From the NCBI GenBank assembly GCA_945875935.1, contig CAMCNE010000002.1, forward strand, positions 1 to 54,563: a stretch of DNA of 54,563 nt, written 5' to 3'. Below, piece after piece: positions 8,244 to 16,406 of this stretch (positions within the stretch are counted from its first letter, which is position 1; every line of letters begins with the position of its first letter). The position numbers and the translations under genes were made by a program. The stretch is from Bordetella parapertussis (lineage in GTDB: Bacteria > Pseudomonadota > Gammaproteobacteria > Burkholderiales > Burkholderiaceae_C). The notes under the pieces are model-generated. The model had not been told where the DNA came from. It made no database searches and was given only the letters and a program-made list of their open reading frames with translations.

Positions 8244-8570
8244 TCAAAACGGGAACTTCATGCCCGGCGGCAAAGGCATGCCTGCAGTGATCTTGCCCAT
8301 CTTTTCCTGAGACACCTCTTCGGCGCGGCGCAGCGCGTCGTTGAAGGCTGCAGCGATCAGGTCTTCGAGCATGTCCTTGTCATCTCCCAGCGCGCCGGGG
8401 TCGATCACCACGCGCTTGACCTCGTGCTTGCAGGTCATGGTCACCTTCACCAACCCGGCACCGGACTGACCCTCGACCTCGATCTGGGCGAGTTCGTCCT
8501 GGGCCTTTTTCAAGTTGTCCTGCATGGCCTGGGCTTGCTTCATCAAGCCGGCTATCTGACCCTTCATCAT
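8244..8570 (-). CDS. ebfC: Nucleoid-associated protein, YbaB/EbfC family
   Basis: Small dimeric DNA-binding protein that coats the nucleoid. The 108 residues show the family pattern: MMKGQIAGLMKQAQAMQDN, a coiled N-terminal helix, then VEGQSGAGLVKVTMTCKHEV and VVIDPGAL, and the DMLEDLIAAAFNDALRR helix. AAGGAG stands 8 nt before the ATG. It lies between dnaX and recR in the order conserved across bacteria, which argues for a link to replication or repair. Confidence 0.95.
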   Translation of the reverse strand: MMKGQIAGLMKQAQAMQDNLKKAQDELAQIEVEGQSGAGLVKVTMTCKHEVKRVVIDPGALGDDKDMLEDLIAAAFNDALRRAEEVSQEKMGKITAGMPLPPGMKFPF

Positions 8571-8610
8571 GCTGAGTTCTCCTTAGTGAATGTGAGCGCT
8601 GTGCGCCGTG

Positions 8611-10416
8611 TCATTGGTACTTGACCGAGCCGGGCACGATGCGTGCGCCGGGGTACTGGGCCATCAGGGAACGCACGGCCGCATCGTCGTGAATGATCTG
8701 CTCGGCCTCGCGCTGGCGGCGGTTGCGTTCGGCAGCGTTGCGCAGCGCCGGCGTGTCCGTGACCGGACCGCCGCGCACCTCGATGCGAGCCGCGCCGCCG
8801 AGGTGCTGTGTCAACGCTGCTTCGAGCTTGTCGCATTGGGCTGCCGAACGCAGCGTTTCGCGATCGACCTGCAGCACCCACAGGGCAGGATCGGCTTGAT
8901 CATCGATGCTCAGGCACTGCGACTGTTGTGCCAGTTCGCGCACCATGGCGCCGATGCTGCCGGCGCTCACCATCTCGCCCACCACGTCAGCCCATCGATC
9001 GCCAAGCGGCGTCAGGTTGAGCACGGCCAGCGGCGTTGATGCAACCGGTGGACACACTGGCAGGGGCAGCATGGCAGGTTCATCGTGCGCCGCGATCAAG
9101 GGCTCAGGCCGGTCATCGATCAGATCCACCCAGGGCGGCGGCGTGGGCTCGGCCGCCGTCACCTTCGGGGCGGCCTTGCCAACCGCGGGCTGATCGAGCT
9201 TGGGCTCAGGAGCGTGCAAGGCAACAGGCACATCACGACGGGCCACCCGGCTCGCCACCGAAGCCGCCTGATGGGGCCTGGCCACGGTGGGCGCCCGCTC
9301 ACTCGAGGGCTCGGCGCTTGCCGGAAGAAACGCCAGCATGCGCAGCAACACCATCACCAGACCGCAGTACTCATCGGGCGCCAGCGACAGCTCACCGCGG
9401 CCATGGAGAGCCATGCTGTAAAGCAGTTGCGTCTCGTCCGCAGCCAGACACGACGACAGCCTGGCGGCGGCCACGGCATCGGGCTCAGTCGCATCGAGCG
9501 CATCAGGCACCGCCTGCGCCACGGCCATCTGCTGCAACAGGTCAGCCAATTCCTCGAGCGTGCCGGCAGCCGACAGGCCCAGCGCGCGCAGCGAATCGGC
9601 CTCGGCCAGCAGCGCTGCCCCGTTGCGGTCGGCCAGTGCCTCGATCAGGCGGATGGCGTGGCTGCGGTCCACCGCACCCAGCATCTCACGCACGGCGGAC
9701 TCGATGAGCGCACCGCCACCGAACGCGATGGCCTGATCGGTCACCGACAGCGCATCGCGCATCGAACCCCGCGCCGCACGTGACAACAGGCGCAACGCGC
9801 CTGCTTCGGCGGCGATGCCTTCAGCGGCCAGAACCTTGGCCAGGTGATCTTGCACCGTGCGCGCACCCATCGGCCGCAGGTTGAACTGCAGGCAGCGTGA
9901 CAGAACTGTGGCGGGTACCTTTTGCGGGTCGGTGGTCGCGAGCACGAACTTCAGGTATTCGGGCGGCTCTTCCAGCGTCTTCAACATTGCGTTGAAAGCG
10001 TGTGAAGACAGCATGTGGACTTCGTCGATCAGATAGACCTTGAACCGACCGACCACCGGCTTGTAGACAGCCTGGTCCAGCAGCGGGGTGATTTCTTCGA
10101 CGCTGCGGTTGGAGGCGGCATCCAGTTCGATGTAGTCGACGAAGCGGCCAGCATCGATTTCCCGGCATGGATCGCAAACGCCGCACGGGTTGGCCGTGAT
10201 GCCGCCGAGGCCCTCGGCACCGACGCAATTCAGCGATTTGGCCAAGATGCGTGACACCGTGGTCTTGCCCACGCCGCGCGTGCCCGTGAACAAATACGCG
10301 TGGTGCAAACGGCCCTGGGTGAGCGCATTCGCAAGTGCCTGCACCACGTGCTCCTGCCCTACCAGGGCATCGAAACTGCGCGGTCGGTATTTGCGGGCGA
10401 GCACCAGATAACTCAT
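8611..10416 (-). CDS. dnaX: DNA polymerase III subunits gamma/tau
   Basis: Clamp-loader ATPase that organises the replisome. It is 601 residues long. The AAA+ module has Walker A GTRGVGKT (residues 45-52), a zinc-binding cysteine cluster ending CGVCDPC and a Walker B YLIDEVHML. Clamp-loader subdomains follow, then a Pro/Ala-rich linker and a tau-type C-terminal domain that would contact the polymerase. I saw no A-rich slippery heptamer on the coding strand, so a gamma form by frameshifting is not evident. No SD precedes the ATG; TAGAAT lies 6 nt upstream, suggesting a leaderless message. First gene of dnaX-ebfC-recR. Confidence 0.97.
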   Translation of the reverse strand: MSYLVLARKYRPRSFDALVGQEHVVQALANALTQGRLHHAYLFTGTRGVGKTTVSRILAKSLNCVGAEGLGGITANPCGVCDPCREIDAGRFVDYIELDAASNRSVEEITPLLDQAVYKPVVGRFKVYLIDEVHMLSSHAFNAMLKTLEEPPEYLKFVLATTDPQKVPATVLSRCLQFNLRPMGARTVQDHLAKVLAAEGIAAEAGALRLLSRAARGSMRDALSVTDQAIAFGGGALIESAVREMLGAVDRSHAIRLIEALADRNGAALLAEADSLRALGLSAAGTLEELADLLQQMAVAQAVPDALDATEPDAVAAARLSSCLAADETQLLYSMALHGRGELSLAPDEYCGLVMVLLRMLAFLPASAEPSSERAPTVARPHQAASVASRVARRDVPVALHAPEPKLDQPAVGKAAPKVTAAEPTPPPWVDLIDDRPEPLIAAHDEPAMLPLPVCPPVASTPLAVLNLTPLGDRWADVVGEMVSAGSIGAMVRELAQQSQCLSIDDQADPALWVLQVDRETLRSAAQCDKLEAALTQHLGGAARIEVRGGPVTDTPALRNAAERNRRQREAEQIIHDDAAVRSLMAQYPGARIVPGSVKYQ

Positions 10417-10428
10417 CGATCGATTCTA
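10417..10428 (-). promoter_or_regulatory. Putative -10 element for a leaderless dnaX transcript
   Basis: On the minus strand TAGAAT (10428-10423) is followed by CGATCG and the dnaX ATG, so initiation would fall at the start codon. No SD and no convincing -35 are visible. Confidence 0.4.
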
Positions 10429-10528
10429 GTTGTCGCCCATGGGCAAGCGCCGCTGCGCAAGGGCTGCCGGATAATCCCGCGGCTTCTGCCTCATTCCCTC
10501 TTGCCTCGGCTCATCGCAGCCTTCGCCC

Positions 10529-11668
10529 ATGACCACCACTTCGCCATCAGCGGCCGATCACGGCACGCTCAGCTACGCGCAATCCGGCGTCAACTACGAC
10601 CTGATCGACCCGCTGAAGGTCACGGCACAGCGTGCTGCGGCGGCCACAGGCGCTCATCTCGCTGCGCATGGTTTCAGCGAAGTCACGGCATCGCGTGGCG
10701 AATCGGCCTATGTCGTCGATGTGGGTCCGTTCTACCTGGCCAGCATCGTCGAATGCCTGGGCTCGAAGGCGCTGGTGGCAGACGAGATGCACCTGCTGAC
10801 CGGCAAAAGTTATTACGACGCGATCGCCCAGGACACCATCGCCATGGCCATCAATGACCTGATCACCGTGGGCGCGACGCCGCTGGTGGTGCAGGCGTAC
10901 TGGGCGGCCGGCGGCTCGGACTGGTTTGCGGATGGCCAGCGCGCACAGGCGCTGGTGGCAGGTTGGAAGAGTGCCTGCGACCGCTGCGGCGTGGCGTGGG
11001 GCGGCGGCGAGACACCTGCCCTGGCAGGCATCGTGGTCGATGGCCGCATCGATCTGGCAGCGTCGTGCACCGGTTTGATCAATCCCAAGGAACGCCTGTC
11101 GGTCGGCGACCGTCTGGCACCCGGTGATGCGATCGTGCTGCTGGCATCAAGCGGCATTCACGCCAACGGCCTGAGCTTGGCGCGCAAGCTGGTCGAGCGC
11201 TTGCCCGAGGGCTATCTCACGCCGATCGAGCCCGGTGTGTCGCAGACCACCTATGGCGAGGCGCTTTTGGCGCCCACCGAGTTGTATTCGCCCGTCACTG
11301 AAGCCCTCTATCGGGCGGGCATCACACCGCGTTATTGCGCCAACATCACCGGGCACGGCTGGCGCAAGCTTCTGAGGCATCCGGCGATACACACCTACCG
11401 CATCCACACGCTGCCCGACGTGCCGCCAGTGCTGCGCTTCATCCAGCAGCAAGCCAGGCAAGACGATCTTGAGGCCTACAGCACCCTGAACATGGGCGCT
11501 GGTTTTGCGCTTTTTGTGTCGGCTGACCAGGCTCAACAGACGGTCGCCGTGGCCCAGGCGCAGGGCATCAAGGCATGGGTTGCGGGCCAGGTGGAAGTCG
11601 GCGCGAAGCGCTTGCTGATCGACCCGCTCGGGCTCGAATTTGGTGACGACGCGCTGCAGCTGCGTTGA
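10529..11668 (+). CDS. PurM-like (AIR synthase-related) protein
   Basis: Member of the PurM/ThiL/HypE/SelD ATP-binding superfamily, closest in look to phosphoribosylformylglycinamidine cyclo-ligase. PurM-like landmarks include an N-terminal LSYAQSGVNYD, AMAINDLITVGATPL, WGGGETPALAGI, LASSGIHANGLSLARK, LLAPTELY and STLNMGAGFALFV. However, the substrate/ATP loop (SGTDGVGTK in PurM) is replaced by ASIVECLGSKALVADEM. At 379 residues it is longer than a standard PurM. I infer a paralogous enzyme of unknown reaction rather than the purine-pathway enzyme itself. It is divergent from dnaX and precedes the SRP RNA gene. Confidence 0.75.
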   Translation: MTTTSPSAADHGTLSYAQSGVNYDLIDPLKVTAQRAAAATGAHLAAHGFSEVTASRGESAYVVDVGPFYLASIVECLGSKALVADEMHLLTGKSYYDAIAQDTIAMAINDLITVGATPLVVQAYWAAGGSDWFADGQRAQALVAGWKSACDRCGVAWGGGETPALAGIVVDGRIDLAASCTGLINPKERLSVGDRLAPGDAIVLLASSGIHANGLSLARKLVERLPEGYLTPIEPGVSQTTYGEALLAPTELYSPVTEALYRAGITPRYCANITGHGWRKLLRHPAIHTYRIHTLPDVPPVLRFIQQQARQDDLEAYSTLNMGAGFALFVSADQAQQTVAVAQAQGIKAWVAGQVEVGAKRLLIDPLGLEFGDDALQLR

Positions 11669-11699
11669 TCTGGAAGCCGGCCACGGGATGACCGGTCAC

Positions 11700-11705
11700 T
11701 ACAAT
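11700..11705 (+). promoter_or_regulatory. -10 element of the SRP RNA gene
   Basis: TACAAT lies 7 nt before the inferred 5' end of the 4.5S RNA at 11713. No clear -35 could be picked upstream within the end of the PurM-like gene. Confidence 0.5.
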
Positions 11706-11712
11706 CACTCTT

Positions 11713-11806
11713 GACGGGCCTCCCCGCATGGAAGCGCGGCCAACCGGGTCAGGTCGGGAACGAAGCAGCCCCAACCGTTGTGACCAGTGCCGGGGTCAGG
11801 CTCGTC
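11713..11806 (+). ncRNA. ffs: Signal recognition particle 4.5S RNA (small bacterial type)
   Basis: RNA scaffold of the signal recognition particle, binding Ffh for cotranslational targeting to the membrane. The diagnostic domain IV is present: GGTCAGG on the 5' side, a GGAA-type tetraloop, and GAAGCAGCC on the 3' side. The ends pair over a long stem (GACGGGCCT with AGGCTCGTC). The length of about 94 nt fits the short form without an Alu domain. The exact ends are inferred from the pairing. Confidence 0.92.
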
Positions 11807-11892
11807 ACCCTCCACCGTTTCAGGATGCTTGCTTGAAGCCCATCACCGCCTGATTGCGTAAGGTGCGCAGCAGCGCCGCGGCAGGACTCATC

Positions 11893-13812
11893 TCAGCCGG
11901 AAGCCGCTGCCTGTCTAGGCTTTGTGATCGTGTCGGAAAGTCCGTTCGAATCAGAGGTCTGCAAAGGGGCACCGGTGCGCAGCGCCTCGCGCGCAGCGGC
12001 CAAGGCCTCTTGAACCCGCCGAGGCGTCAGCCCCAAGGTTTTCGCGTAGCGCTGAGCCGGCAAGTTGCGCTGGGCGGAAGCGCGTGTCGATGCGATCTTT
12101 GCGGCACCCATCGCTGCCCCGGGCGCGGCACCGCTGGCTTCGGCCTCTTGGGCTTGCGACAGCACCATGGCATCGACCGCCTCATTGGCCGCACTGGCCG
12201 TCATGCGCAAGACCTCGCTGTCGTTTTCGGCTGCACGCACGGGCTTGTCCTTGGGCAGGCAGCGAATCATGTGCAGCATTTCCTCACCCAGACCCCAGTG
12301 GCGCGCCACAGCTGCACCCAGTGCCTCGATGTCGATGCCGAGCACTGCAAAAGAGGCTTCGGACTCGCTCCAGCCGGCGCGCGGTGGCGTGTCGGGGTCG
12401 GCCACAGCATCTGCGCTCGGGCTTTGCATCAGCCTTTGGATCTGCTCGTACTCGTCAGGAAAGTGATAGCGGGCCAGCAGGCGACCGAGGTTCTGCAGCA
12501 GCGTCACGAGATAGACCACCTCGCCGTCGTAGCCTGCCGGGCGCAGCAACTGCGCGGTGTAGCCCGCCAGACGCGCACGGTCCATCAGCACGCGCAAGGC
12601 TTTGGCATGGGTCTCGGACAACGGTCCCGGCCAAAGCCGCAACGAGTTGGCAACGCGCCGCACACCGTTGAGCCCCAGCAGCGCGATAGACCGACGAATG
12701 GTGAGCACTGGAGCCGCGGCACCAGCGTTCATGCCTTGAACCTGCGACGAATTCACCTCACGCAACAGCTCGAAGCTCAGCGCCACGTCCTGCAGGATGT
12801 GGTGAGAGATCTCCTCGGTGTGCTGACCGTCCATCGCGGCCATGCGTTCAATACGCGCGCTGATTCCAGCCCCCGCGGGCAGCACGCCCACGCTGCGCAA
12901 ACGGCCCAGCATCAATTCGAGTGGCCCGTCGCTGCCCAGCGCCTCGGACTCCATCCAGCCCTGCAGCGCACGCAAAAAACTGCGTGCATTCATGTAGCGC
13001 TGCGCGGGCTGGCTGGAGGTGCTGCGATTGGCAATCGCCCGCAGCGCCTCGGGTATCGGGTGCGCGGTACTCCAGGGCAGCCTGAGCAGGTCATGGCCCC
13101 ACGGCGCAAGACGCCCCACCACCTTCGTGACGTCGGGCTCGTCCAGCGGAGCAACGCCCGTGAGCAGTCGATGCAACAAAACACCGCAGGCCAGCACGTC
13201 ACGCCCGGCGGCCTCGCGGTGAGCGCGCAATGTGTCGGCCTCCAGCAGCGAATCACGGTCAGAACTGCGCACAAAGGACTTGTTCGTCACCGCTGGCAGC
13301 GCTGGCTCCGCACTGCAACTGGCAAGCGCCATCACCTGCAGCCTGCCGGCATCGTTGACTTGCAGGCTGTGGAGTTGCAGATCGTGGTGAGCTGAACCCG
13401 AGTCATGAGCAAACGCCAGCCCCTCCAGAACCTGGCATATCCAGCCAACAGCCTCGAGTGGTGAGGGGTTGGGGTGTTCGAGCAAACGCTCGCTCAGCAA
13501 GGCGCCGTTTGAACGCGAAGCCGCTGCAAAGGGCCACTGCTCCTGAACAGAAAGCTCAACCGTTCGAGCCAAGTGCGGGTGCGCCAGTCGGGCCGCATGC
13601 CGTGCACGGGCCATCCAGTCCTCTAGAGCGCAGGGGTCGCCGGGTTGCACCCTTGGCAAGGTGAGCACCAGTTGCTGCTGGGTCTGTGGGTCGTTGACCA
13701 GCCACACCATGCTGCCTTGGCTCTTGCCAAGCAGGCGCAACAGCTCGAACCGTCCGAAATGGGGACTGGGCTGGGCCGGTCGACTGGCAGCGGGAGATGC
13801 GGATGCCGTCAT
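11893..13812 (-). CDS. Pseudokinase-HDOD domain fusion protein
   Basis: Signalling protein of unknown target. Residues about 20-285 resemble a Ser/Thr kinase (RFELLRLLGKSQGSMVWLV is the nucleotide-loop region). The strand that should carry the ATP lysine reads LVLTLP, the catalytic loop is HHDLQLHSL (Asp kept, Asn lost), and no DFG follows (MALASCS instead). It is therefore probably catalytically dead. Residues about 305-530 form an HDOD domain (EEISHHILQDVALSFELLRE, LTIRRSIALLGLNGVRRVANSL, VYLVTLLQNLGRLLARYHF). The C-terminus is Ala-rich. The start is uncertain: ATGs at 13812 and 13839 and a longer frame to 13938 are all possible, none with a good SD. Confidence 0.82.
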   Translation of the reverse strand: MTASASPAASRPAQPSPHFGRFELLRLLGKSQGSMVWLVNDPQTQQQLVLTLPRVQPGDPCALEDWMARARHAARLAHPHLARTVELSVQEQWPFAAASRSNGALLSERLLEHPNPSPLEAVGWICQVLEGLAFAHDSGSAHHDLQLHSLQVNDAGRLQVMALASCSAEPALPAVTNKSFVRSSDRDSLLEADTLRAHREAAGRDVLACGVLLHRLLTGVAPLDEPDVTKVVGRLAPWGHDLLRLPWSTAHPIPEALRAIANRSTSSQPAQRYMNARSFLRALQGWMESEALGSDGPLELMLGRLRSVGVLPAGAGISARIERMAAMDGQHTEEISHHILQDVALSFELLREVNSSQVQGMNAGAAAPVLTIRRSIALLGLNGVRRVANSLRLWPGPLSETHAKALRVLMDRARLAGYTAQLLRPAGYDGEVVYLVTLLQNLGRLLARYHFPDEYEQIQRLMQSPSADAVADPDTPPRAGWSESEASFAVLGIDIEALGAAVARHWGLGEEMLHMIRCLPKDKPVRAAENDSEVLRMTASAANEAVDAMVLSQAQEAEASGAAPGAAMGAAKIASTRASAQRNLPAQRYAKTLGLTPRRVQEALAAAREALRTGAPLQTSDSNGLSDTITKPRQAAASG

Positions 13813-14100
13813 GGTGAGGTTCTGGCGATGCTGGTGCATTGCAACCGAGTTTCCACGCAGCCAAAGCCTCGAAATCAGGGCGCTTTGCGGCTCAAACAAA
13901 GCAAAGCCCGTGCTGCGGCTCGGTCCTTGCCCATCCAAGCCACGCCAATTGCAGTCGCAACCTCATGAAAACGTTCACCGCCTTAACTGCCAAGCTGTGT
14001 CCCGACGTCCGAAAGGCAACGACTCCGGAGCACTTTGATGTGTCAGAATCTTTTCAGCCCGACGTTGATCTTGCGGTACGGCGCGTAACGAGGATTCACC

Positions 14101-14430
14101 ATGAGCAGCGAACTGATCAAGCACATTTCTGACGCATCGTTTGACGGCGACGTCACCCAGTCAACGAAGCCGGTTCTGGTGGATTACTGGGCCGAATGGT
14201 GCGGCCCGTGCAAGGCAATTGCGCCCATCCTCGACGAGGTGTCCAAGGACTATGACGGGCGCCTGCAAGTGGCAAAGATGAACGTCGACGAGAACCGAGA
14301 CGTACCCGCCAAATTCGGCATTCGCGGCATTCCCACCTTGATGCTGTTCAAGGACGGCAAGCTTTGCGCCACCAAGGTAGGCGCCCTGACGAAGACCCAA
14401 TTGACAGCCTTCATCGACGCCAACCTATAA
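14101..14430 (+). CDS. trxA: Thioredoxin 1
   Basis: Cytoplasmic dithiol-disulfide oxidoreductase kept reduced by TrxB and NADPH; donor for ribonucleotide reductase and others. The 109 residues hold the active site WCGPCK (33-38), the buried Asp in VLVDYWAEW and the cis-Pro segment GIRGIPTLMLFKDG. A GAGG lies about 8 nt before the ATG. It sits about 200 bp upstream of rho, the common trxA-rho order in proteobacteria. Confidence 0.98.
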   Translation: MSSELIKHISDASFDGDVTQSTKPVLVDYWAEWCGPCKAIAPILDEVSKDYDGRLQVAKMNVDENRDVPAKFGIRGIPTLMLFKDGKLCATKVGALTKTQLTAFIDANL

Positions 14431-14634
14431 TTGGTTTCAGGCGAGGATTACGACCCCGCCTTCTCCAACAGGCAGCCGCCCACCGCGTGGGCTTCGGTAG
14501 CCGAAATTTCCACAGTGTTGTCAGCCCAGCGGCCAGCTCGCAGCGAATGGTCGGCCCTGCATCCGCGGCTAGCCCTTCTCCGGTGCTTGTCTCGCGAATG
14601 ACCACCTCCTGATCCCCTTTCCTGGTTTCACCCC

Positions 14635-15897
14635 ATGCACTTGTCCGAACTTAAAGCGCTCCACGTTTCCGAACTCATCACGATGGGCGAAACGCTGGAG
14701 ATCGAGAACGTGACACGCATGCGCAAGCAAGAGCTGATGTTTGCGATCATGAAAAAGCGCGCCAAGGGCGGCGAGCAGGTTTTCGGCGACGGCGTGCTGG
14801 AGGTTTTGCCAGACGGGTTTGGCTTCTTGCGCGCACCGGATGCGAGCTACATGGCGTCAACCGACGACATCTACCTCAGCCCAAGCCAGATTCGTCGCTT
14901 CAACCTGCACACCGGAGACGACGTTGAGGGCGAGGTGCGTGTTCCAAAGGACGGCGAGCGCTACTTCGCTCTGGTCAAGGTCGACAAGGTCAATGGCCTG
15001 ACCCCAGAGGAGAGCAAGAACAAGATCATGTTCGAGAACCTGACGCCGCTCTTTCCCAAAGAGCAGTTCAAGCTGGAACGTGACATCAAGTCAGACGAGA
15101 ACATCACCGCGCGCATCGTTGATCTGATTGCCCCGATCGGCAAGGGGCAGCGTGCGTTGCTGGTGTCGGCGCCGAAAAGCGGCAAGACGGTCATGATGCA
15201 GCAGCTGGCTCACGCGATCGTCGCCAATTACCCAGAGGCTCACCTGATCGTTTTGCTGGTCGATGAGCGCCCGGAAGAAGTCACCGAAATGCAGCGCACG
15301 GTGCGCGGCGAAGTCATCAGTTCCACCTTCGACGAGCCTGCGGCCCGACACGTGCAAGTAGCCGAGATGGTCATCGAACGCGCCAAGCGTCTGGTCGAAC
15401 TGAAGAAGGATGTGGTCATCCTGCTCGACTCGATCACCCGACTGGCACGCGCCTACAACAATGTGCTGCCGTCGAGCGGAAAGGTTCTGACAGGCGGTGT
15501 GGATGCCAATGCATTGCAGCGCCCCAAGCGGTTTTTTGGCGCGGCCCGCAACATTGAAGAAGGCGGCTCACTGACCATCATCGGCACGGCGCTGGTGGAC
15601 ACCGGCAGCCGCATGGACGAGGTGATCTACGAAGAGTTCAAAGGCACGGGCAACTGCGAGATTCACCTCGATCGCCGCATGGCCGAGAAGCGTGTCTATC
15701 CTTCCATCTTGCTGAACAAGTCGGGCACCCGACGCGAAGAGTTGCTGCTCAAGCCAGAGATCCTCCAAAAGACGTGGATCCTGAGAAAACTGCTTTATCC
15801 GATGGACGAGATCGAGGCGATGGAGTTCATCCTTGACAAAATGAAGTCCACGAAGACCAACCACGACTTCTTCGACATGATGCGAAGAGGCGGTTGA
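14635..15897 (+). CDS. rho: Transcription termination factor Rho
   Basis: Hexameric RNA-dependent ATPase that ends transcription at rut sites. The 420-residue length is normal. The N-terminal helical region begins MHLSELKALHVSELI, followed by the cold-shock-like RNA-binding domain (GVLEVLPDGFGFLRAPD, DIYLSPSQIRRFNL). The RecA-like core has Walker A SAPKSGKT (178-185), VVILLDSITRLARAYN and the GSRMDEVIYEEFKGTGN Q/R-loop region. No SD is obvious. The 204-nt gap from trxA probably holds the leader; Rho commonly autoregulates through its leader, but I cannot define a site. Confidence 0.98.
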   Translation: MHLSELKALHVSELITMGETLEIENVTRMRKQELMFAIMKKRAKGGEQVFGDGVLEVLPDGFGFLRAPDASYMASTDDIYLSPSQIRRFNLHTGDDVEGEVRVPKDGERYFALVKVDKVNGLTPEESKNKIMFENLTPLFPKEQFKLERDIKSDENITARIVDLIAPIGKGQRALLVSAPKSGKTVMMQQLAHAIVANYPEAHLIVLLVDERPEEVTEMQRTVRGEVISSTFDEPAARHVQVAEMVIERAKRLVELKKDVVILLDSITRLARAYNNVLPSSGKVLTGGVDANALQRPKRFFGAARNIEEGGSLTIIGTALVDTGSRMDEVIYEEFKGTGNCEIHLDRRMAEKRVYPSILLNKSGTRREELLLKPEILQKTWILRKLLYPMDEIEAMEFILDKMKSTKTNHDFFDMMRRGG

Positions 15898-16001
15898 TTC
15901 CCTGACCTAGACTTGGCCGGCTAGAATTGGCGGCTTGGCCCAAAGCGGAAAGTGCTTCGAACGGTTCGATGTGGCTCCCGCAACACTGCGCAGAGGTTTC
16001 C

Positions 16002-16262
16002 ATGAAAGAAGGTATCCACCCCAACTATCGCGAAGTTTGCTTCGTCGATTTGTCCAACGGCTTCAAGTTTGTGACCCGCTCATGCGCGCAAACGAAAGAG
16101 TCGATCAAGCTTGACGACGGCCGCGAGATGCCCTTGTTCAAGCTCGAGACGACCAGCGAGTCCCATCCGTTTTACACGGGCACCCAGAAAAGCGTTGACT
16201 CGCTTGGCGGTCGCGTCGAGAAGTTCCGCAACAAGTTTGCGCGTGTCGGCCTCAAGAAATAA
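16002..16262 (+). CDS. rpmE2: 50S ribosomal protein L31 type B
   Basis: Large-subunit protein at the intersubunit bridge. The ATG at 16002 begins MKEGIHPNYREVCFVDLSNG, and the 86-residue length and SHPFYTGTQKSVDSLGGRVEKF segment are those of the type B (zinc-independent) form; the four-cysteine zinc set of type A is missing (only two Cys). An upstream frame to 15927 has no support. It lies 104 bp after rho and is closed by a strong terminator. Confidence 0.95.
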   Translation: MKEGIHPNYREVCFVDLSNGFKFVTRSCAQTKESIKLDDGREMPLFKLETTSESHPFYTGTQKSVDSLGGRVEKFRNKFARVGLKK

Positions 16263-16290
16263 AGCTGGCATCGCTTGTCGTTCGACCTTC

Positions 16291-16318
16291 AAAGGCAGCT
16301 TCGGCTGCCTTGTTTTTT
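16291..16318 (+). terminator. Rho-independent terminator after rpmE2
   Basis: AAGGCAGC (16292-16299), a TTCG tetraloop and GCTGCCTT (16304-16311) form a perfect 8-bp stem followed by G and six Ts. Ends the rho-rpmE2 transcription unit. Confidence 0.9.
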
Positions 16319-16406
16319 GGTGGCATCGGTGAGCACGTGGCCATTCAAGCCGTGCCAAGCCCTGTAACTTGCCGCATGATCACCGCAACACACTGACGCT
16401 CCTCCG

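Noticed and set aside
8611..10416. Programmed frameshift in dnaX
   Set aside because: No A-rich slippery heptamer was seen on the coding strand, so a gamma product cannot be supported.
11854..13395. Plus-strand open frame of 513 codons
   Set aside because: Antisense to the pseudokinase-HDOD gene, with His/Gln/Arg-rich shadow composition.
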